Below are positions 6,919-14,551 of a stretch of DNA of 14,551 nt, in pieces. Each line of letters starts with the position of its first letter. Within the stretch, counting starts at the first letter, position 1. The position numbers and the translations under genes were made by a program. The notes beneath the pieces are model-generated. The model worked only from the letters and a program-made list of their open reading frames with translations. It was not told the DNA's origin and did not search any database. The DNA is from Candidatus Zhuqueibacterota bacterium 4484_87. Its GTDB lineage: Bacteria > Zhuqueibacterota > Zhuqueibacteria > Thermofontimicrobiales > Thermofontimicrobiaceae. Location: positions 1-14,551 of the forward strand of contig NATN01000026.1 of the NCBI GenBank assembly GCA_002085355.1, in the 5' to 3' direction.

Positions 6919-8895
6919 TCATCCTCGTTTTAATTTTTCGGCAATCGTTTTCTTCTTTTTGGGAATATCTATTCGATAAATACGAACCTGTTCATCTTCA
7001 TAAAAAACATGAATATTCTTATTATTTCTGGCAAATTGAAAACACCACTCATGCAATCTGGTGTTCAAATTTGGGATTCTTGGCAAAAGTGCGCTGTCCA
7101 CCTGATTCTGAAGTTTATTTTTCTCCGTAAAAATAAACAAATGGCTCGCCGGAATAACTTTGCTCGATTTTTGATTAAAACTTTTCGGATTATAATATTT
7201 CAAAAAATAGAGATAATCCATAAATCTGCCATAATTTTGCACTTCAATTTTAGCCCCGAAATGCGATACGACAATCCATTCAAAGGGATCATATTCTTTC
7301 TCGATTTTATAGAGAGCGCGAACATAACCATCCGGTTCTGTTTGATGGGTAAAACGTGCGGTTGTTGGCGCTTTTAGAAACAGGAAAATTTCAAAGAATA
7401 CCAACACCACGACAAGGCCCCACACAGTGACGCGTAACGGAATAACATTTTCATCCACGATGCCGTTTTCGATGAACTGAAAAAGCACCCCATAAACGAC
7501 AAGTCCCAATGCGACGCAATCAAATAGCGACAAAATAAATCCAATCTGAGCCTGATTAAAATCTATGACAAAACCTTGATAATAGCTGTACCATAGAATC
7601 GCCAGGACAGCAGTCATCATTCCCCAAACGAAAAATTGGCCTCGGTATCTGTTTTTTTTCAGCAATATAAATAAAATGATATTCCCGATTCCCAGTCCGG
7701 CACTTACAAAGAAAAAGATATTCACGTCGATGAGAAAATCATTGCGCGCAAAGCGTGTGAATAACTCATCTGTCACAACGCTTTTGGCTGTCGCCATTAA
7801 AATAGAATCTGATGACAGAATTTGATACAACAGGTATAGTCCGCCAAGCGAGGCAACGAGAAGTATCCCCGCTAAAATTCTTCTGCCTATATTTTTCACT
7901 TCACATAAAAAGGCAATATGAAAAAGAAGCACCGGCACAAAAAACGCAAAAATTACGGCACTAAAATAACTTATGAAAATACTCGTCACAATTCCCAGCA
8001 AAGCAACTATACCAAGCGAGTATGACGGTTTACTGAAAAATTCAATTATAAAAAACAATCCCAACAGCAAAAACACAGAAGCAATCACAATTGTATTTGC
8101 TTCAACTTGTTGTTCCAGACTCACAGGTAACAACCGCGGAAAAACTCCAAACACAGCCGCTGCCAACAATGCACTGGGCTTGTTTCCTGTAATCAGTGAT
8201 ACAATGTAGTAAATAACAATTATCAACATAAGCGCTGATATAGCGCCAAAGATGTGGATGATCGTCTGCGGATTCACTCGGGATAGTTGAAACACAGCGT
8301 CAATAATGGCGTGCATTCCTTTTGGGATGATCATTTGGTCATAAAACAGACTTTTCTCTCCCAATGACTTCACATATTCCAACGTTTTGTAGCTTTCAAT
8401 GGAAAAAGGCGATGCCACACGAAAGACTGGCAATAACCTCATCATGCCAGCAACGATGACCACAATTGCCAACATGAATTTCCACACATAAGTGTATGGC
8501 TGTTGTTTGCTCTTGTTGCGGCGACTTTTTCTCAAAAAGCCATTATGTAGCCAATCGGCGATATTCTTTTCGAGAATCCTCAGTCCGCGAAAATTGAGTC
8601 GGGTAAAAAAATCGTTCCAATTGCCGTAATCGCCGGTTACGAAAAAAATGGCCGCAAACAGAGCGATACCGAAAAATAATGAAAGAAAATCATAAATACG
8701 AACCAGCGAAAACAGATGGATAATTATCACAATAAAACTGCTCATAATGATAAATCCGGGAATAGCGTTATTCCTCAGCGGCGGGATTTTCTTCCTACCC
8801 AGCAACAATTTTGGCAAGACAAGAAAAAGAATTGTCCACAAAACCGTTACGCGAATTATGCCCGCGACAATATTTTCCAAATAAGCATCCATCAT
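6919..8895 (-). CDS. Polytopic membrane protein with soluble C-terminal domain, possibly GT-C-like
   Basis: 658 residues from the ATG at 8893-8895. By eye there are about 12-13 membrane segments: roughly 9-33, 44-67, 70-87, 139-157, 210-236, 239-254, 267-287, two between 294 and 330, 337-357, 392-412, 419-439, 451-473 and 487-507. A basic cytoplasmic loop sits at about 100-135, and a hydrophilic domain of about 150 residues (509-658) closes the protein. Many membrane segments plus a C-terminal soluble domain recall GT-C glycosyltransferases and oligosaccharide ligases, but I see no diagnostic catalytic motif. It starts by TGATG overlap with the PelG-like gene, with no separate ribosome site, so it is likely made in step with it. 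It is probably part of the same synthesis/export complex, perhaps replacing a Pel inner-membrane subunit such as PelD or PelE. Function is not recognised from sequence. Confidence 0.7.
   Translation of the reverse strand: MMDAYLENIVAGIIRVTVLWTILFLVLPKLLLGRKKIPPLRNNAIPGFIIMSSFIVIIIHLFSLVRIYDFLSLFFGIALFAAIFFVTGDYGNWNDFFTRLNFRGLRILEKNIADWLHNGFLRKSRRNKSKQQPYTYVWKFMLAIVVIVAGMMRLLPVFRVASPFSIESYKTLEYVKSLGEKSLFYDQMIIPKGMHAIIDAVFQLSRVNPQTIIHIFGAISALMLIIVIYYIVSLITGNKPSALLAAAVFGVFPRLLPVSLEQQVEANTIVIASVFLLLGLFFIIEFFSKPSYSLGIVALLGIVTSIFISYFSAVIFAFFVPVLLFHIAFLCEVKNIGRRILAGILLVASLGGLYLLYQILSSDSILMATAKSVVTDELFTRFARNDFLIDVNIFFFVSAGLGIGNIILFILLKKNRYRGQFFVWGMMTAVLAILWYSYYQGFVIDFNQAQIGFILSLFDCVALGLVVYGVLFQFIENGIVDENVIPLRVTVWGLVVVLVFFEIFLFLKAPTTARFTHQTEPDGYVRALYKIEKEYDPFEWIVVSHFGAKIEVQNYGRFMDYLYFLKYYNPKSFNQKSSKVIPASHLFIFTEKNKLQNQVDSALLPRIPNLNTRLHEWCFQFARNNKNIHVFYEDEQVRIYRIDIPKKKKTIAEKLKRG
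6922..6926 (-). promoter_or_regulatory. Ribosome binding site of the PP2C gene
   Basis: GAGGA on the minus strand overlaps the last codons of the upstream membrane-protein gene. It lies 10 bases before the ATG at 6909-6911 and only 4 before the alternative TTG at 6915-6917. Neither spacing is ideal; ATG is preferred for codon type. Confidence 0.4.
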
Positions 8896-10538
8896 CAATA
8901 AGCCGAATAGTAAAAGTAATCTAATTTTTTAAAATATTCTCTCGAATATTTAGACGAGAGCATTGCAAAAACAACCGAACCTGCGAGTAATCCCAAAACG
9001 CCAAATTCATAACCAAACCAGCGACTCAAGAAAATTCCAGTGAAAACATTTACCAATAACCCGACGGTAATTGCCTTGACTGCAAAGCTCAAACGCGACA
9101 ACGTAAGAAAAAATAAACCGTTAAAAAGTCCAATCGCCATGAAAAGATAGGAAACAGACGCCACGTAAAATGTGAAATAAGTGATTCTGTTACTGAAAAA
9201 ATCTCTCACCTCGCGAATATAATCAAACCGCTGCAAATACATCACACCAAAATAGGCTGCCATGATGCTACCAATACCCAGCACAATTAAAGCGATCAAT
9301 TGTTTACGATGAAAAAGTTGATAAATTCTGATAAATTGATCCATATCGAAAATATTCAGATTATCCTGAATCGGGATGATCGTACAGGAAAACCGTTCAA
9401 TTGTGAATTCCAGCAAAGCAATTGTAACAAATAGCGACAGCAGCGCCCAATCCATTCCTAACTCGTAAGGCGTGCGAAACCAGATAATTGTTGCCGGTGC
9501 ATTTGCTGTAAATGAGGACCAGCTGATGATGCGATCAGCAAATAAAAAGGTGAAATAAAGCACGCCATAAACAAAATATAATGAAGTTATATAAGCCGTG
9601 ATTGCCCGGTGCGGTAATCGCACTGGAACTTTGGCTTTTTGCGCCTTTATCCTTTTTCGGAACCAATACGCGCCATAAATCCATGCCATTAAATTGGCGA
9701 AAATTAATCCGGTGAAATGAGCATTGTAAATTCCCCAATGAGTATAATTCATAACAGCCCACACCGGCAAAATTCCCAGAACAGTCACAATCAGCACAGC
9801 GACATAATGTTTAATTAAATAAAGCAGAGTCAGGGAAAACCAGAGTTCAGACAAAAGGACAAAATAAATTAAACTGTGAACCATCATTGTCATTTTAAAA
9901 AACGGAAACAAAAAATTAACACCGAACAGTATTCCGGCAAAACCAAAAACAACAACACACTGATACCGGAACAAGCGCATATAAGCCATTCTCGCCAGGC
10001 GATACTCTCTGGCGTTCAAATAATGCAGCACGTCCCTACCAGCCGCCTGAATAAATCCGCCAGTTACAATAAAACTAAGAATTGTGCCCAGCGCCACTAC
10101 AGTTGCCTGCGCTTCAGTGAATTCAATATAAGCCCATAACGAATAGCGGAAAATAAATAACAAGCCAATTTGCCCCAGCACCGGCATCATAAAACTCAAG
10201 CCGCGAGAATAATATTTCAAAAAACTTTTCAGCGCAGTTTCGATTTTTTCTCGTTCTTTGATATTCTGATTGAGTAATTCTCTGATTTCCGGATCCCGAT
10301 GGCATATATCATAAATTTCTTCTGCCAACTGAAAAATTGATGCAACACCATATTCGTTTTCCGCATCCGCATCGCGCAGGCCCATGGATTCCAGAATCGC
10401 TGCCACTGCCCATTTATCCAGTGGTCTATGGATATTCTCCACAACTTTGAATGCCAATTCCTTTTTTTTAGGGTCCGGTTCCATTTCAAAAGTCAGATTG
10501 GCGCGTTCTTCAGCATTGTTTTCGGTGGTTTCATTCAT
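8895..10538 (-). CDS. pelG: PelG-like polysaccharide exporter with extra N-terminal domain
   Basis: 547 residues, longer than Pseudomonas PelG (about 456). Residues 1-108 are hydrophilic and mostly helical, with a conserved-looking block (WAVAAILESMGLRD at 43-56, then SIFQLAEEIYDIC at 67-79). Then come about 12 membrane segments, beginning near 115-138 and ending near 512-530. The central part, with LYFVYG near 320, an ADRIISW near 334 and WFRTPYELG near 353, matches the order of PelG landmarks (a YNLG-W-DK-WF region followed by a PLYD region) as I remember them. PelG belongs to the MOP/MATE-like flippase superfamily and works with PelF to make and move the polymer across the inner membrane. 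It lies two bases after the PelF-like gene, as in pel operons. The ATG at 10536-10538 has no clear ribosome site, suggesting coupling to pelF. The PelG assignment is reasonably sure; the function of the extension is unknown. Confidence 0.82.
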   Translation of the reverse strand: MNETTENNAEERANLTFEMEPDPKKKELAFKVVENIHRPLDKWAVAAILESMGLRDADAENEYGVASIFQLAEEIYDICHRDPEIRELLNQNIKEREKIETALKSFLKYYSRGLSFMMPVLGQIGLLFIFRYSLWAYIEFTEAQATVVALGTILSFIVTGGFIQAAGRDVLHYLNAREYRLARMAYMRLFRYQCVVVFGFAGILFGVNFLFPFFKMTMMVHSLIYFVLLSELWFSLTLLYLIKHYVAVLIVTVLGILPVWAVMNYTHWGIYNAHFTGLIFANLMAWIYGAYWFRKRIKAQKAKVPVRLPHRAITAYITSLYFVYGVLYFTFLFADRIISWSSFTANAPATIIWFRTPYELGMDWALLSLFVTIALLEFTIERFSCTIIPIQDNLNIFDMDQFIRIYQLFHRKQLIALIVLGIGSIMAAYFGVMYLQRFDYIREVRDFFSNRITYFTFYVASVSYLFMAIGLFNGLFFLTLSRLSFAVKAITVGLLVNVFTGIFLSRWFGYEFGVLGLLAGSVVFAMLSSKYSREYFKKLDYFYYSAY

Positions 10539-10540
10539 CT

Positions 10541-12151
10541 TTAGCCAACCAGTTCGTTCGGTTTTTTATCAAAAATATCCTGCATATCAAGTTCCGAAAT
10601 TTTATCGAACATCTTCTTATCCGGCTTTTCGGTAATGTCGCGAATTTTCGACGTTGGTTTTTTCTTCATTTTACTCAATCGCTCGTATGCTTCTCTGTAA
10701 TAATCAATGGACGTGGAAATCTGAAACTTCAGCAGCACTTGCTCCCGCGCCAACCGTCCCAAATGCTGCCGATATTCACGGTTCTCCAGTAATTTAATGA
10801 CTCCTTCCCCGAATGCTTCGGCATCACGAGGTTTTACAATCACGCCGTATCCGCTGAGGGCTTCTTTTACACCGCCAACATCCGTAGCCACGACCGGCCT
10901 GCCACACGCCATCGACTCCAGCACGGTGTACGGGAATCCTTCCGAAATACTGGACAGTACACTAATATCACCTTCATTGTAAATTTCAGTCGGTTTGTTA
11001 TGATAGCCGCCCAACTCAAAATTCTCTTCCAAATTCAGTTCTTTTATCAACTTCCTGCATTTCGCAACATAATCAGGAGCCACCTCCAGAGAACCGTAAA
11101 CGATATATTTCACATTCGGGATTCTCTTGCGGACATAATCGCAAGATCGAATCATAGTTTCAATATCCTTAAGAGGGATTAGATGTGCCGCTGCCACGAC
11201 AGTCGGTCTTCCTTGTGATTTTTCGGGTTTACTCTTTGGAACAAAGATACTGGGATCAATGCCGTTGTAAATTGTCTTAATCTTCTTTTGATTTGCCCCG
11301 AACAATTTTTCCCAGCGAATATTGAAATTAGCTACCGGAGAAACCTGATCCGCAAAAGTGTAACACAATTTGCTCACAATAATGGACAAATTCATCAGAA
11401 ATTTCTTTGCAAAAAATGAGAAATCAGAATTTGAAATCGCGATATATCTTTCCCGAACAAACACACCGTGATCCGTTACAATCATTGGTGTGCCGTACTC
11501 TAATTTTGAGATAATGCTCGCCAAGCCACTGAAACCGGCAATCGTGGCATGAGTAACATCCGTTTCCGGTATCGGAGCATGAATTCCCATAAGATAAAAA
11601 TAAAGCCAGCGCATGGTAGTTGTGATATCAAATATCGACGGGATTTCTTCATCCTGCGCCCGATCGTAATAATAATCCATAACTTCTTTCTTGAATGCCT
11701 CCCATACCAGCCTTGAGCGAAACGTTTCCTTATAATCGTACACTAAAAAATAGCGGTACATCCGGTGAAATACATCCGCCAACAAAATATACTGATCATC
11801 CGGCGATAGAATCTGTCGAATCAAGGGCTGAAAAAGCGGAATGAAATTTTCTTCAATAATTTTTTCCGTCGTCTTTTTGCGTCTCAGATAAATTTCAGAA
11901 AATGGCACATCCGGTAAAATATACTCCGACGGTTCGACTGTGCCCCATAACGGGATTTGCTGGATTTTCCTTACATTTTTTGGCACAGAATATTTCAATT
12001 TAAAAGTTGGAGTACCGGTAATAGCATAAACATAAAAATCAACCTGATTCAATTCACTGGCTAAAATATCGCACCAGGTACTCACACCACCACCTGCGTA
12101 CGGATACGTCCCCTCTGTTTCCATCAACACTGAAGTGCGATTTTTTTTCAT
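10541..12151 (-). CDS. pelF: PelF-like GT4 glycosyltransferase
   Basis: 536 residues, close to the PelF length of about 507. The N-terminus has the PelF-type signature EGTYPYAGGGVSTW (13-26). DHG with H228 precedes the inter-domain region. The C-terminal Rossmann half has PLKDIETMI with K328 and the GT-B E-x7-E pair E404/E412 in SISEGFP...LE, followed by GRPVVATDVGG. The last 44 residues (about 493-536) are a charged tail after the fold ends. PelF is a soluble UDP-sugar-dependent transferase that builds the Pel chain with PelG, whose homologue follows two bases downstream. It starts three bases after the epimerase stop with AGGTG just upstream. The donor is not proven; the neighbouring epimerase suggests UDP-GalNAc or UDP-GlcNAc. 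Confidence 0.88.
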   Translation of the reverse strand: MKKNRTSVLMETEGTYPYAGGGVSTWCDILASELNQVDFYVYAITGTPTFKLKYSVPKNVRKIQQIPLWGTVEPSEYILPDVPFSEIYLRRKKTTEKIIEENFIPLFQPLIRQILSPDDQYILLADVFHRMYRYFLVYDYKETFRSRLVWEAFKKEVMDYYYDRAQDEEIPSIFDITTTMRWLYFYLMGIHAPIPETDVTHATIAGFSGLASIISKLEYGTPMIVTDHGVFVRERYIAISNSDFSFFAKKFLMNLSIIVSKLCYTFADQVSPVANFNIRWEKLFGANQKKIKTIYNGIDPSIFVPKSKPEKSQGRPTVVAAAHLIPLKDIETMIRSCDYVRKRIPNVKYIVYGSLEVAPDYVAKCRKLIKELNLEENFELGGYHNKPTEIYNEGDISVLSSISEGFPYTVLESMACGRPVVATDVGGVKEALSGYGVIVKPRDAEAFGEGVIKLLENREYRQHLGRLAREQVLLKFQISTSIDYYREAYERLSKMKKKPTSKIRDITEKPDKKMFDKISELDMQDIFDKKPNELVG

Positions 12152-12154
12152 GGC

Positions 12155-13069
12155 TCACCTGCTGAAAAATTCAATAGTTGCTTTTAGCCCTTCTTCAAGA
12201 TCAAAATCCGGCGAAATGCCCAACGAACGTAGCCTGCTGACATCAGCTTGTGAATGTTTCACATCCCCTGCTCGCTCCGCTGCATATCGGATGCTGGACT
12301 TTGATCCGGTTATACTAATTATTTTTTTCGCCAACTCATTAATTGTAATCCGTCCGCCGCGTGCGACATTGTACACACCGTTTGCCTCCGGATTTTGCGC
12401 TACAAAAGCATTGGCTTTAACAATATCTTTCACAAAAATAAAATCTCGCGTCTGTTCACCGTCTCCGTAAATGATGATATCTTTATTCTTCAATGCCCGA
12501 TCGATGAAAATCGGAACTGCTGCAGCGTACTGCGAATTCGGATCCTGCCTTGGGCCGAAGACATTGAAATAGCGTAAGCAGACTGTTGGCACGCCAAATT
12601 CCTCGCTGTACATTTTGAAATAATACTCACCATCCAATTTCGTTATTGCGTAAGGGCTTTTTGGTTCCGGAAGCATAGTTTCTACTTTGGGTACGACAGG
12701 ATTATCGCCATAAATAGCTGCTGATGACGAAAGCACAATCTTTTTCACTCCATGCTCCCGCGCTGCCTCCAATAAATTCAAAGTCCCATTGACATTGATG
12801 CTGACTGTTAGCGGCGCTGCAGCCATGGATTCCGGCACGCTCACCAGTGCTGCCAAATGGAAGATGTAATCCACGCCCTTGGTGATTTTTTTTACCAACA
12901 ATGCGTCAGTAACACTGCCATGCACAAATTTAACGTTAAACGGCTCAATATTTTTTTTGAAACCACTGCGCAAATTATCCAACACGATCACTTCATCAGT
13001 CTCATGAAAATTTTCCACAATATGACTGCCAATAAATCCTGCACCACCGGTCACTAAAATTTTTGCCAT
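12155..13069 (-). CDS. Extended-SDR UDP-sugar 4-epimerase, WbpP/GalE-like
   Basis: 304 residues from the ATG at 13067-13069. The NAD-binding TGGAGFIGSH lies at 7-16, the catalytic serine region LSSSA at 113-117, and the YxxxK pair is Y140/K144. The FNVFGPRQDPN (168-178) and YGDGEQTRDF (201-210) segments are typical of UDP-hexose 4-epimerases and match WbpP-type enzymes well. Late in the protein (GDVKHSQAD) S273 aligns, from memory, with WbpP Ser306. That position is Tyr in E. coli GalE and limits use of N-acetylated sugars, so a UDP-GlcNAc/UDP-GalNAc epimerase is plausible. This fits a Pel-like polymer, which is rich in GalNAc. The gene sits between the two PelF-like transferases with gaps of one and three bases. 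A dehydratase or other UDP-sugar epimerase remains possible. Confidence 0.88.
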   Translation of the reverse strand: MAKILVTGGAGFIGSHIVENFHETDEVIVLDNLRSGFKKNIEPFNVKFVHGSVTDALLVKKITKGVDYIFHLAALVSVPESMAAAPLTVSINVNGTLNLLEAAREHGVKKIVLSSSAAIYGDNPVVPKVETMLPEPKSPYAITKLDGEYYFKMYSEEFGVPTVCLRYFNVFGPRQDPNSQYAAAVPIFIDRALKNKDIIIYGDGEQTRDFIFVKDIVKANAFVAQNPEANGVYNVARGGRITINELAKKIISITGSKSSIRYAAERAGDVKHSQADVSRLRSLGISPDFDLEEGLKATIEFFSR

Positions 13070-13070
13070 T

Positions 13071-14246
13071 TTATTCACTCCTTGCTTTAACTAAATCCAG
13101 CACATCGTTATTCTCGTTGCTTTTTTCATGTGAAATCAATTGCATATAAGCGTTTTTGTAATTCTGCGTCATTTGGTCTGCGCGATAAAATTTTTCAATT
13201 CTTTTCCTGCCATTTTGGGCGAACTCATGCCATAGAAACTGATTCTTCAATATCTGAAGCATGGCGGCGGCAATTCCGGTGACATCACCCACTCGACAGA
13301 GCAAACCAGCAGGTCCCAAACCATCGTTTGCTCCGTTAACAACTTCATCACATCCACCCACATCTGTTGCCACAACAGGAATTCCGGCCGCCATAGCTTC
13401 CAGAAGCGCGAAAGGCTGTCCCTCGCTGATACTCGTCAATACAACCAAATCCAAATTCGCATAAAAACGAATCGCATTCTGAATCGGTCCGACGATATAA
13501 AATCGCGCTTCAGGGAAATGCGCACGGACTTTGTCACAGGCATGGATAAAAGTTTCAATATCTTTGATGGGAGTTACTCGCCCAATCAAGCCAATAGAAG
13601 GCGCTGCAGAGCAGTGATATTCTTTTATTGCCGTCTTTTGCGGAACATTGACGCCATTTCTGATTACTCGGCATTTTCCAGCGTCGTTGGAAACTGACAT
13701 TTCCATCTTTCTATTTCTCTCACAAACGGTCGTGATAAGGTCTGCCTCACGATATGCACGTTTGGCAATGGTCTTGAAAAATTGAAGCCAGGAAAACCAA
13801 TTTTGCCCCAGAAACAACTCCGTTCGTTTCATCTTCATCACTTTAAATCCGCATTCAATCTCATCCGCACCGAGCTCAATTTCATGCCAATAAATTCCAT
13901 GTTCAGTGAGCAAGAATGGTTTGTCTTTTCGCTGTTTTATTTCTGTGCCAATCCAACCGGCAAAACCAGTGGACAGAGAATGATACAAATCAGCGTCCGG
14001 AATCTGCGATAAAATTAATTCAAAATCAGCATGCTCTTTGTCAATCAAGATCGGCAAATTCAACAATGTACGCACATTCGGCGGAAGCGGAAACATCATC
14101 TTCGTCGGTTTTTCTCCAGAGTAAAGATGCACAATGGAGAACTCCACATCCTTCATGCTACTGATAATTTCCTGCACCCAGGAAGATATTCCGCCTATGG
14201 CATAAGGATAGGTACTTTCCAGAATCATGCATACGTGCGCAGTCAT
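13071..14246 (-). CDS. Short PelF-like GT4 glycosyltransferase with internal deletion
   Basis: 391 residues. The N-terminus ESTYPYAIGGISSW (10-23) is the PelF-type signature, TEHGIYWHE with H116 follows, and the C-terminal half has GRVTPIKDIETF (R223, K228) and the E275/E283 pair in SISEGQP...LE. It is a paralogue of the larger PelF-like protein downstream. Two segments are shorter: the N-terminal half lacks the long insert of the 536-residue protein, and after YIVGPI (about 250-255) it passes almost directly to YANLDLVVLTS. The family normally has about 28 residues there (a Y-x-x-x-C helix and a V-x-F-x-G strand). The reading frame is intact across this point. It overlaps the upstream kinase gene as ATGA and is followed after one base by the epimerase ATG. 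It likely adds a sugar in the same pathway; reduced or altered activity is possible because of the gap. Confidence 0.82.
   Translation of the reverse strand: MTAHVCMILESTYPYAIGGISSWVQEIISSMKDVEFSIVHLYSGEKPTKMMFPLPPNVRTLLNLPILIDKEHADFELILSQIPDADLYHSLSTGFAGWIGTEIKQRKDKPFLLTEHGIYWHEIELGADEIECGFKVMKMKRTELFLGQNWFSWLQFFKTIAKRAYREADLITTVCERNRKMEMSVSNDAGKCRVIRNGVNVPQKTAIKEYHCSAAPSIGLIGRVTPIKDIETFIHACDKVRAHFPEARFYIVGPIQNAIRFYANLDLVVLTSISEGQPFALLEAMAAGIPVVATDVGGCDEVVNGANDGLGPAGLLCRVGDVTGIAAAMLQILKNQFLWHEFAQNGRKRIEKFYRADQMTQNYKNAYMQLISHEKSNENNDVLDLVKARSE
13078..13083 (-). promoter_or_regulatory. Ribosome binding site that fixes the epimerase start
   Basis: AAGGAG on the minus strand lies eight bases before the ATG at 13067-13069, inside the last codons of the upstream glycosyltransferase gene. 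An in-frame GTG at 13076-13078 would overlap this site and has no ribosome site of its own, so the ATG is chosen and the protein begins MAKILVTGG. Confidence 0.7.
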
Positions 14247-14551
14247 TTTTTTCTATCCTTTTTGAGAATTGTTTTCGTACCAAATTTCAGCGGCACATAC
14301 TGCACGCCGTCCAGCAGAGTACGCATCAAATAAACGCCATATCCGCCTTCTGATGCTTTATTGAGATCCGGATTCGGTATCTTGGCAACATCAAATTTCT
14401 TCCCAAAATCACGTAAAACGATTTCGACGTTATCGTCGTTTACCACCAATTTTACCTGAATGGGTTTTACCATTTCATCTTCATACGCATGACGCAAAAT
14501 ATTTGAAAGCGCTTCTGTTAACGCGACCTTGATATCAATGACTTCTGCTTC
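14243..14551 (-). CDS. RsbW/SpoIIAB-like serine kinase (HATPase), N-terminus missing
   Basis: The last 102 residues of a gene that enters from the right edge; the frame is open to position 14551. An in-frame TTG at 14495-14497 is internal and not a start, because the frame continues upstream through the N-box ALTEALSNILRHAYED, with the Glu and Asn that coordinate ATP-Mg in SpoIIAB-type kinases. RDFGKKFD is the G1-like box, and GGYGVYLMRTLLDGVQY is the G2 lid typical of the HATPase_c_2 family. These proteins phosphorylate STAS partners on serine and bind sigma factors or other targets. The matching STAS domain and phosphatase lie in the same operon, about 7-10 kb downstream. ATGA overlap couples it to the first glycosyltransferase. 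Family is certain; the target is inferred. Confidence 0.92.
   Translation of the reverse strand, partial: EAEVIDIKVALTEALSNILRHAYEDEMVKPIQVKLVVNDDNVEIVLRDFGKKFDVAKIPNPDLNKASEGGYGVYLMRTLLDGVQYVPLKFGTKTILKKDRKK

Noticed and set aside
13070..13078. GTG start for the epimerase giving MNKMAKI
   Set aside because: The AAGGAG site overlaps this GTG, while the ATG at 13067-13069 is eight bases from it and begins directly at the nucleotide-binding strand.
14243..14497. A complete 84-residue protein starting at TTG 14495-14497
   Set aside because: The frame continues upstream to the window edge through the conserved ATP-binding N-box, so this is the tail of a larger HATPase.

Overview
All genes in this window read leftward on the minus strand. 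They are packed as one likely operon, with gaps of 0-20 bases or ATGA/TGATG overlaps; the only wider gap is 82 bases at 4840-4921. The operon starts beyond the right edge and its last visible gene runs off the left edge. No promoter, terminator, RNA gene, CRISPR array or mobile element was seen. A secreted TPR protein and a possible lipoprotein deacetylase suggest a Gram-negative bacterium. The AT-leaning composition and domain style would fit the FCB/Calditrichota-KSB1 neighbourhood, but that placement is a guess.

In transcription order (right to left): the end of an RsbW/SpoIIAB-type histidine-kinase-fold protein (14243-14551, partial); a short PelF-like GT4 glycosyltransferase (13071-14246); an extended-SDR UDP-sugar 4-epimerase (12155-13069); a full-length PelF-like glycosyltransferase (10541-12151); a PelG-like membrane protein with an extra N-terminal domain (8895-10538); a polytopic membrane protein with a soluble C-terminus, perhaps GT-C-like (6919-8895); a GAF-PP2C (RsbU/SpoIIE-type) phosphatase (5340-6911); a stand-alone receiver domain (4922-5320); a GAF-GAF-HD-GYP-Cys-cluster-STAS fusion (2695-4839); a DUF2194-like putative polysaccharide deacetylase (854-2698); and a secreted TPR protein (1-843, partial).

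The reading is a Pel-like exopolysaccharide system. The epimerase would supply a nucleotide sugar (possibly UDP-GalNAc), two PelF-type transferases would polymerise or prime, PelG plus the unknown membrane protein would move the chain across the inner membrane, and the deacetylase and TPR protein would act in the periplasm or envelope. The same operon carries every component of a serine-phosphorylation partner switch: kinase (HATPase), substrate (STAS) and phosphatase (PP2C). Its STAS domain is fused to a variant HD-GYP domain. The most interesting hypothesis is that c-di-GMP or another ligand is sensed by the HD-GYP/GAF part and controls exopolysaccharide synthesis through the STAS domain. 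No GGDEF protein and no PelD-like receptor lies within the window.
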